Below, one piece after another: positions 33,296 to 38,221 of a stretch of DNA of 38,221 nucleotides; the first letter of the stretch is position 1; each line of letters begins with the position of its first letter. Both the position numbers and the translations under genes were made by a program. The notes beneath the pieces are model-generated. The model did no database searches and was not told the DNA's origin. It saw only the letters and a list, made by a program, of their open reading frames with translations. Source of the DNA: Candidatus Hermodarchaeota archaeon. Lineage in GTDB: Archaea; Asgardarchaeota; Hermodarchaeia; Hermodarchaeales; Hermodarchaeaceae. The stretch spans positions 1 to 38,221 of the forward strand of contig JAEOUH010000053.1 in the NCBI GenBank assembly GCA_016839365.1, given 5' to 3'.

Positions 33296-34588
33296 CTAGT
33301 TTACCTTGAACTTTCGAAACTGATCTCCAGCATACCTACCTTTATCCCCTAAGTCTTGGTTGATTTTGATAAGACGATTATATTTCGCTGTTCTTTCACC
33401 TCGAGCTGGTGCCCCGGTTTTAATTTGCCCACAAGAGAGAGCTACCGATAGATCAGCAATGAAGGTGTTTTCTGTTTCTCCACTACGGTGGCTAACAATA
33501 ACAGTGTAACCGTTTGATCCCGCAAGCTTAGCCGCTTCTCTGGCTTCTGTGAGCGTGCCAACCTGGTTGACTTTGAGCAATAACGAGTTCGCCGCACCCA
33601 TATCAATGCCCCTTTGCAGACGAGCGCTATTTGACACAAATATATCATCCCCTACAATCTGGACTGACTGACCAATTAGTTGGGTTAGTTGGGCAAAACT
33701 TTCGAAATCATTCTCTTCAAAGGGATCTTCGATGGAGATGAGCGGATACTCTTTGCTCAATTCACGATAGAAATCGAAGAGATCCTGTGTTGATAAGTGG
33801 CGGCCATCAACTGCATATCCACCCTGAGAATGAAATCCAGTAGCAGCTGCATCCAAAGCTAAGCCTATCTCTTTTCCAGGTTTGTAGCCTTCTTGTTCAA
33901 TCGCAATTATTATGGCATCGAGGGCCTCGCGAGTGTTTTGTATTGGAGGAGCATATCCTCCCTCATCACCGATGTTCTTGCCTGGGGGACCATACTTTTG
34001 CGCTAGTACCTTACCGAGAGTTTGATAGACTTCTATACCTGCGCGTAAAGCTCGGTGGAAATCATCAAATCCAAAGGGCATAATCATAAACTCTTGAATG
34101 GAAAGGTCATTTCCTGCATGGGCTCCACCATTTAGGATATTCATCATGGGAACCGGTAGCACATATTCTTCACGTTGGGCAAGATATTCGAACAGGTGCT
34201 GGATGCCAGTATCTGCTGCGACTTTAGCCACTGCTAGCGATACGCCCAGAATTGCATTCGCGCCTAGATTGCTTTTGTTGTGAGTACCATCCAATTGGAG
34301 CATTATCGTATCGATTGCTCGTTGTTCTCGAGCGTCCTTCCCGATGATGGCGGGCCCAATGATTGTGGAGATATTTTTTAGTGCTTGGAGAACGCCGCGC
34401 CCGTGAAAGCGCTTTGGATCGTTATCGCGCAATTCGACAGCTTCGTATTTCCCTGTCGAAACCCCTGATGGAACCATTGCTCGCCCATATGCTTCCTTGG
34501 TGAGAACCTCTACCTGAATTGTTGGATTACCACGGCTATCCAAAATCTCCATGGCCCGAATATCTTTGATGGTATATGGATTTGACAT
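33296..34588 (-). CDS. eno: Enolase
   Basis: Interconverts 2-phosphoglycerate and phosphoenolpyruvate in glycolysis and gluconeogenesis; needs Mg2+. 430 residues of normal length: AMEILDSRGNPTIQVEV, the helix-start motif VPSGVSTGKYEAVELRD, the metal-binding SIEDPFEENDF and VGDDIFVSN, LLKVNQVGTLTEA (catalytic Lys) and SHRSGETE. ATG at 34588 with GGAGGT nine bases before. It stands alone between L10e and the methyltransferase. Confidence 0.98.
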   Translation of the reverse strand: MSNPYTIKDIRAMEILDSRGNPTIQVEVLTKEAYGRAMVPSGVSTGKYEAVELRDNDPKRFHGRGVLQALKNISTIIGPAIIGKDAREQRAIDTIMLQLDGTHNKSNLGANAILGVSLAVAKVAADTGIQHLFEYLAQREEYVLPVPMMNILNGGAHAGNDLSIQEFMIMPFGFDDFHRALRAGIEVYQTLGKVLAQKYGPPGKNIGDEGGYAPPIQNTREALDAIIIAIEQEGYKPGKEIGLALDAAATGFHSQGGYAVDGRHLSTQDLFDFYRELSKEYPLISIEDPFEENDFESFAQLTQLIGQSVQIVGDDIFVSNSARLQRGIDMGAANSLLLKVNQVGTLTEAREAAKLAGSNGYTVIVSHRSGETENTFIADLSVALSCGQIKTGAPARGERTAKYNRLIKINQDLGDKGRYAGDQFRKFKVN

Positions 34589-34687
34589 AATTTGATTACC
34601 TCCGAGTACTCAAGATTTTAGCACCTCGATGCAGTTAAGTGTTAACAATACAATGGTTCTAAAAAAGCTAGAGGGCGAGAATGGTTT

Positions 34688-35323
34688 ATGTCAGCACTTC
34701 TACCCCGAAAGCAGTTGGGAATATTGCTTAGTCAACTCAAAGGATTTCCTGATCCTAGCCCGAATATGGAGCAATATGAGGTGTCTGATGAGGTAGCGGC
34801 CACTATAGTCTTCACAGCTGCAACGTATGGAGACATTGAAGACCGGACCGTATATGATCTTGGTTGTGGCCCAGGACGCTTAGCCATTGGAGCCGCGTTG
34901 CTAGGGGCTAGCAAAGTTGTTGGGGTCGATATTGATTCGAAAGTATTAAATGTCGCAAAACAAAACGCAGTTCAAGTTGGTGTGCAAGAGCGAATCGAAT
35001 TCGTCGCACAAGCCATTGAGACACTCTCGGCCAAGGCAGATACCGTTCTGATGAACGCCCCATTTGGAGTTCAACGGGTTCATGCTGATCAACCCTTCCT
35101 CCAAAAAGCGTTGGAAATCGGTAAGGTGGTTTACTCCTTGCATAAAACCTCGGAAGGGGGGCGAAAATTCATCACCCGGTTTGTCTCAAATCTTGGAGGA
35201 CGAATCTCATTTGTTCAAGAAATGTCGATGGCACTTCCAGCGACCATGAACTTTCATGAGAAAAAACGATATACCATTCAGGTTGATTTTTACCGAATAG
35301 AAAAACAGGAGGAAACTGTATGA
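34688..35323 (+). CDS. METTL5-like rRNA adenine N6-methyltransferase
   Basis: 211-residue SAM-dependent methyltransferase: VYDLGCGPGRLAIGAALLG (SAM site), VVGVDID, and MNAPFGVQRVHADQPFLQ, comparable to the NPPFGTK motif of eukaryotic METTL5. ALEIGKVVYSLHKTS and LPATMNFHEKKRYTIQVDFYRI also match that family. METTL5 modifies the small-subunit rRNA; the archaeal homologue is likely similar. The first Pro of NPPF is Ala. The stop overlaps csl4 by four bases. Confidence 0.85.
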   Translation: MSALLPRKQLGILLSQLKGFPDPSPNMEQYEVSDEVAATIVFTAATYGDIEDRTVYDLGCGPGRLAIGAALLGASKVVGVDIDSKVLNVAKQNAVQVGVQERIEFVAQAIETLSAKADTVLMNAPFGVQRVHADQPFLQKALEIGKVVYSLHKTSEGGRKFITRFVSNLGGRISFVQEMSMALPATMNFHEKKRYTIQVDFYRIEKQEETV

Positions 35324-35934
35324 CCGGTCAACGTATCAAAGAGGGAGATTCGGTTTTACCCGGAGTAAAACTAGGAGTGATTGAGGAGTTCCTGCCAGGT
35401 GAGGGAACCTTTCAAGATGAAGATGACATCATATACGCGAGCATAACTGGTATTGTCCACATAGATATGAAAGAACGGAAAATCAGTGTCGAGTCGACAA
35501 CGCGGAAACCAGTATATCCAGAACGGAATGACATTGTCTTGGGTTTTGTCCAGACTGTGACCAAAAAATCGGTCATCGTGAACATCTTTCAGATTGGAGA
35601 CAAAGAATGTCCAGTTACCTTTTCTGGATACTTATTCATCAAAAACGCCGCAGGAGGTTATGTCGATCAAATGCGTGATCTGTTTGCACCTGGTGATCTC
35701 ATTATTGCACGGGTACAACAGCATGCAGATGGGCTTGCGCGCCTTTCAACGGTCGGCTCACGATTTGGAGTACTCCAAGCCAATTGTAGTCGATGCGGTG
35801 AACCCCTGCATTTACAGGGACAGCGGCTCGAATGTGTCGATTGTGGGAACTATGAACGGCGAAAACTCGCCCAAAATTATGGGAAGCTTCCCGCCTCTGA
35901 AACTCGGATAGAGAAAGAAAAAGACACAGAATAA
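35320..35934 (+). CDS. csl4: Exosome RNA-binding cap protein Csl4
   Basis: Cap subunit of the archaeal RNA exosome. 204 residues: an N-terminal small beta domain (LPGVKLGVIEEFLPGEGTF), a central S1 domain (DIVLGFVQTVTKKSVIVNI, FAPGDLIIARVQQHADGLARLST) and a C-terminal zinc ribbon with CSRC and CVDC. ATG at 35320 overlaps the methyltransferase stop. It is followed by a 69-residue gene and rpoL, the usual archaeal group. Confidence 0.94.
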   Translation: MTGQRIKEGDSVLPGVKLGVIEEFLPGEGTFQDEDDIIYASITGIVHIDMKERKISVESTTRKPVYPERNDIVLGFVQTVTKKSVIVNIFQIGDKECPVTFSGYLFIKNAAGGYVDQMRDLFAPGDLIIARVQQHADGLARLSTVGSRFGVLQANCSRCGEPLHLQGQRLECVDCGNYERRKLAQNYGKLPASETRIEKEKDTE

Positions 35935-35949
35935 GGAGTCGAGGCAAGA

Positions 35950-36159
35950 GTGGCTCGTTGGACAAAAAAGAGCCTCACATTCCAAATAACTGGTGCGCAA
36001 GTTCAAATTGATTTCATTGACCAGTTGAAACGAAAACTCAAAGTTGATTTCCACATCAAAGCTGACCAAAGAGGAGTTACAGTAACATTGCGTGGGGATC
36101 CTGAAAACGTTCGAAAAGCCGTGTCTCAAGCTCAAGGAATATTTCGTGATTTCAAATAG
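35950..36159 (+). CDS. Small conserved-looking protein, KH-like, unknown function
   Basis: 69 residues, starting at GTG 35950 with GAGG upstream. The pattern is strand-strand-helix-strand-strand-helix (LTFQITGAQVQIDFIDQLKRKL, FHIKADQRGVTVTLRG, DPENVRKAVSQAQGIFRDF), like a minimal KH-type or other RNA-binding alpha-beta fold. No family name is certain. Its place between csl4 and rpoL suggests an RNA-related role. Confidence 0.72.
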   Translation: MARWTKKSLTFQITGAQVQIDFIDQLKRKLKVDFHIKADQRGVTVTLRGDPENVRKAVSQAQGIFRDFK

Positions 36160-36195
36160 AATATCCACTCGTCAAGGATTCATGAGGTAAGCAAG

Positions 36196-36205
36196 ATTTT
36201 AAAAG
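36196..36205 (+). promoter_or_regulatory. TATA-like element for rpoL
   Basis: ATTTTAAAAG in the 95-base gap after the small gene. A start near 36230 leaves about 25 bases before the rpoL ATG at 36255. Confidence 0.45.
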
Positions 36206-36254
36206 CAAAGTTGTGTAGGATTCGCCTGCCTAAAAAACATTGAATTGGGATTTG

Positions 36255-36545
36255 ATGGCCATGAACATTCATATCGTCAAAAATACCGCCAAGGAATTAG
36301 AACTAGACATAGAAGGTGAAGGACATACCCTTTGTAATCCCCTTCGAGAAATTCTCTTTGAAGACACACACCTAACCTTTGCTGGCTATTCAGTGCCCCA
36401 CCCACTTGAACGGAGTGCAAAGTTTATCGTGCGAACGGACGGAAAGGTTAAGGCCATCACCGTGTTCAAAACTGCGGCGCAAAAACTGATAGAACGCACA
36501 GAAGAATTTCGCACGGAATTTAAAAAAGCCCTCAAAGCCGTGTGA
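36255..36545 (+). CDS. rpoL: DNA-directed RNA polymerase subunit L (Rpo11)
   Basis: Rpb11-like subunit that pairs with subunit D in polymerase assembly. 96 residues: EGHTLCNPLREILFEDTHLTFAGYSVPHPLERSAKFIVRTDG is the diagnostic dimerisation core. ATG choices at 36255 and 36261 (MNIHIV); a TTG-started frame at 36240 is also open. The stop overlaps the next gene as GTGA, a sign of coupled translation. Confidence 0.94.
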   Translation: MAMNIHIVKNTAKELELDIEGEGHTLCNPLREILFEDTHLTFAGYSVPHPLERSAKFIVRTDGKVKAITVFKTAAQKLIERTEEFRTEFKKALKAV

Positions 36546-37009
36546 CCGGCGTGTCGTTATTTGAGGATTTACGTACACTTCTCGAAACCAAAGGTATTCA
36601 TTCACTCGAGTCCGCTTTGAGAAACAAAGAATTAGCCAAGCTTGGAGATCCCCTCACGAACTTAATATTCTCCTTAGCTCTTTCGAGTCATTCCAAACGA
36701 TTTGAAGGACAGAAGGTGTCAGGAAAGATCCTTGCGGCCGCCCTTCGGCTAGCCGAACTCCGTCATTTGGCACCTTCTCGCCTTGATGCTCATGGCCTGG
36801 GAGATTGCGTTGAGGCCATGATAGCATATGGGTGGCTTCGCGGGTTTTTAACCATCCCTGAAGCAACTCAGACCTTACATGAACAATTTATTCGAACCGG
36901 AGTAGGAACAACCCAATCAAAGGCGGAACATAATGAAGCAATTGCCATGGGATTCGCCGTTTTACTGCAACAAATATGGGAACACGAACAAGCGGAAAAC
37001 TCTGTGTAA
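36542..37009 (+). CDS. Archaeal RNase III-like family protein
   Basis: 155 residues with the RNase III-like helical signature: AKLGDPLTNLIFSLALSS, KVSGKILAAALRLAELRHL and LDAHGLGDCVEAMIAYGWLRG, all shared with an archaeal protein family described as ribonuclease III-related. The helical core is complete but there is no double-stranded RNA-binding domain. The acidic residues of the GD motifs (LGDPL, LGDCV) are kept. GTG start overlapping rpoL. Whether it cuts RNA is not known from the sequence. Confidence 0.78.
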   Translation: MTGVSLFEDLRTLLETKGIHSLESALRNKELAKLGDPLTNLIFSLALSSHSKRFEGQKVSGKILAAALRLAELRHLAPSRLDAHGLGDCVEAMIAYGWLRGFLTIPEATQTLHEQFIRTGVGTTQSKAEHNEAIAMGFAVLLQQIWEHEQAENSV

Positions 37010-37076
37010 AGCCAATACATTCTTATGCAATTTCTCGAATGCTTTCCAACCCTTACCGGCTGGGAGATTACTTTAG

Positions 37077-37421
37077 ATGGAATTTTGCCCTGAATGCTCA
37101 AGTATCCTCACCCCCCAAAAAAATGGAGAGAAGAAAGTCTTACTCTGCCAGAGTTGTGGTTACACCAAGCCTCTCACTTCAAAAAGTGAAAAGAAGTATC
37201 GATATGGAGACAAGATTGATCATATCCCCGAAAAGGAAGAGGTTGTTGTCATCGATGAGGAAATGCTTGAACAGCGAACCATGCCCACAGTTCGTGCGGT
37301 TTGTCCAAAATGTGGGCACAAGGAAGCCTATTATTGGCAGGTTCAAACCCGGTCGGGAGATGAAGCAATGACCACGTTTTATCGCTGCACCAACTGCAGT
37401 CAAACTTGGCGTGAATACTAA
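37077..37421 (+). CDS. tfs: Transcription factor S (TFIIS-like cleavage factor)
   Basis: Stimulates RNA cleavage by stalled RNA polymerase. 114 residues with two zinc ribbons: N-terminal CPECSSIL...CQSCG and C-terminal CPKCGHKEAYYWQVQTRSGDEAMTTFYRCTNCSQTW. The acidic RSGDEAMT loop that reaches the active site is intact, so it should be active. ATG at 37077. It converges with the geranylgeranyl reductase gene after 15 bases. Confidence 0.96.
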   Translation: MEFCPECSSILTPQKNGEKKVLLCQSCGYTKPLTSKSEKKYRYGDKIDHIPEKEEVVVIDEEMLEQRTMPTVRAVCPKCGHKEAYYWQVQTRSGDEAMTTFYRCTNCSQTWREY

Positions 37422-37436
37422 TCCGAGGACTGAATT

Positions 37437-38221
37437 CTACCCCCAAATGAGGCGGGGTAGAAAACGGACTTTTGATATCAACAATCCTAGGACGCTCCGC
37501 AACAACACAGGAGAGGTAAACGCGGTCGTAATAAGTCGACCTTGGCGGTCAATATCCCCATAATCTTCAATGATTTGCCGAGCGCGACTATGCTGGAGGC
37601 TGTTAAAAAGGCGATCGAGCTCTTCGTTGGTGAGAGTATTAATTAATCGGCGAAGAAGGGACATCAGATGGAGTTGGCGGCCCCAACTACGTTTCCATCT
37701 GCGCTCGTAACGTTGGAGTTCTTTATGATTATAGGATTCACCCTGAAGAGCTTGGTGAATGCTCGAAGCAGCCATGATTGCACAGGCACCTCCCGCGACC
37801 ACACCACCACCAGTAGTTGCTTTCGTTTGACCCGCCGCGTCTCCGATGTTTACGAAGCGTTCAGCAATTGTCCGCGCGGAAGGACCGCCTGAATAAACAA
37901 TGCCTCCATAGCGTTTGTCAATCTTGGCCCCTGCGATAAGGTGGCAGTTCTTGAGAAATTTGTCCAATGCTGAGGGGGCCTGTTTGTTGACCGTTGCTAG
38001 CCCAACCCGTGCATGCTGGGCGTCAAGGGGAATCAGCCAGGCGAAGAAGTCTTTTGCTAGTTGGGTGTCAAAGAACAAGTGCACCGTATCTGTCGGTAAT
38101 GAGACGTTCGAGACTTCATACTGGAGGGCAGGGAGCATATAGGCCCGTTTCGGTCTAGGTAAGTTGAAAGGCTTCATCAGTTGGGCATTGATTCCTTCGG
38201 CGTTGACCACCAAGTGGGTGC
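37437..38221 (-). CDS. Geranylgeranyl reductase family flavoprotein, 5' end cut off
   Basis: C-terminal part of an FAD-dependent reductase that saturates isoprenoid chains of archaeal lipids. The frame runs to the window edge with no start. Visible are THLVVNAEGIN at the edge (equivalent to the VVDADG segment), LFFDTQLAKDFFAWLIPL, and the flavin-binding NIGDAAGQTKATTGGGVVAGG. About 261 codons are visible; the N-terminal FAD motif lies outside the window. A related FAD reductase of quinone or other isoprenoids cannot be excluded. Confidence 0.88.
   Translation of the reverse strand, partial: THLVVNAEGINAQLMKPFNLPRPKRAYMLPALQYEVSNVSLPTDTVHLFFDTQLAKDFFAWLIPLDAQHARVGLATVNKQAPSALDKFLKNCHLIAGAKIDKRYGGIVYSGGPSARTIAERFVNIGDAAGQTKATTGGGVVAGGACAIMAASSIHQALQGESYNHKELQRYERRWKRSWGRQLHLMSLLRRLINTLTNEELDRLFNSLQHSRARQIIEDYGDIDRQGRLITTAFTSPVLLRSVLGLLISKVRFLPRLIWG

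Noticed and set aside
1..38221. CRISPR arrays, insertion sequences, prophage or tRNA genes
   Set aside because: No spaced direct repeats, transposase motifs, phage genes or convincing tRNA cloverleaf found; the intergenic gaps are short and the genes are ordinary core functions.

Overview
This window reads as a dense archaeal chromosome segment. Evidence: archaeal/eukaryote-type translation genes (aIF2-alpha, aIF5A plus deoxyhypusine synthase, S27e, L44e, L21e, L10e, Nop10, Nob1), a PCNA/GINS/primase replication block, RNA polymerase subunits F and L, TFS, a VAT/Cdc48 ATPase, an AglB oligosaccharyltransferase and a geranylgeranyl reductase-like flavoprotein. TATA-like boxes replace bacterial -35/-10 elements, while many genes keep a Shine-Dalgarno (SD) sequence. 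The hydrogenase/heterodisulfide-reductase-like cluster and a longin/roadblock-like protein fused to a winged helix fit an anaerobic Asgard or TACK-grade archaeon. That placement is inference; the sequence does not fix the lineage.

Layout. (1) 1-8943, minus strand: a tightly overlapping ten-gene run, hdrC-hdrB-korD-korA-korB-korC-hdrA-mvhD-mvhG-mvhA (last gene cut by the window edge). It combines a flavin-bifurcating Mvh/Hdr complex with a four-subunit 2-oxoacid:ferredoxin oxidoreductase placed between hdrB and hdrA. (2) 9111-11255: a seven-helix membrane protein, a longin-like/winged-helix protein, a GC-rich structured RNA candidate (10483-10714, minus) and gcvH. (3) 11346-14396: aglB, whose 3' end overlaps a hidden nop10 on the other strand. 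(4) 14318-19839, minus: nop10-aIF2a-S27e-L44e-GINS-priS-priL-PCNA-OB-fold protein, a translation and replication operon. (5) 20037-23677: a small winged-helix gene, then cdc48, EF1-beta, a zinc-ribbon protein and nob1. (6) 23817-33240, plus: aIF5A-dys-srp54-trmY-pus10-L21e-rpoF-DUF655-ksgA-hemK2-GTPase-L10e. (7) 33296-38221: enolase (minus), then METTL5-like methyltransferase-csl4-small protein-rpoL-RNase III-like protein-tfs (plus), and a partial geranylgeranyl reductase (minus).

Functional pairings are clear: aIF5A with its hypusine enzyme, Pus10 with TrmY (both acting on tRNA position 54), both primase subunits with GINS and PCNA, and Hdr/Mvh with Kor. The most unusual signals are: apparent CTG (or other non-ATG/GTG/TTG) start codons for korB, nop10 and priS, where no ordinary start can give the conserved N-terminus; the unassigned structured RNA; the Kor insertion inside the hdr-mvh operon; loss of expected metal-binding cysteines in PriL and Pus10; and nested, mutually exclusive inverted repeats in front of the small winged-helix gene.
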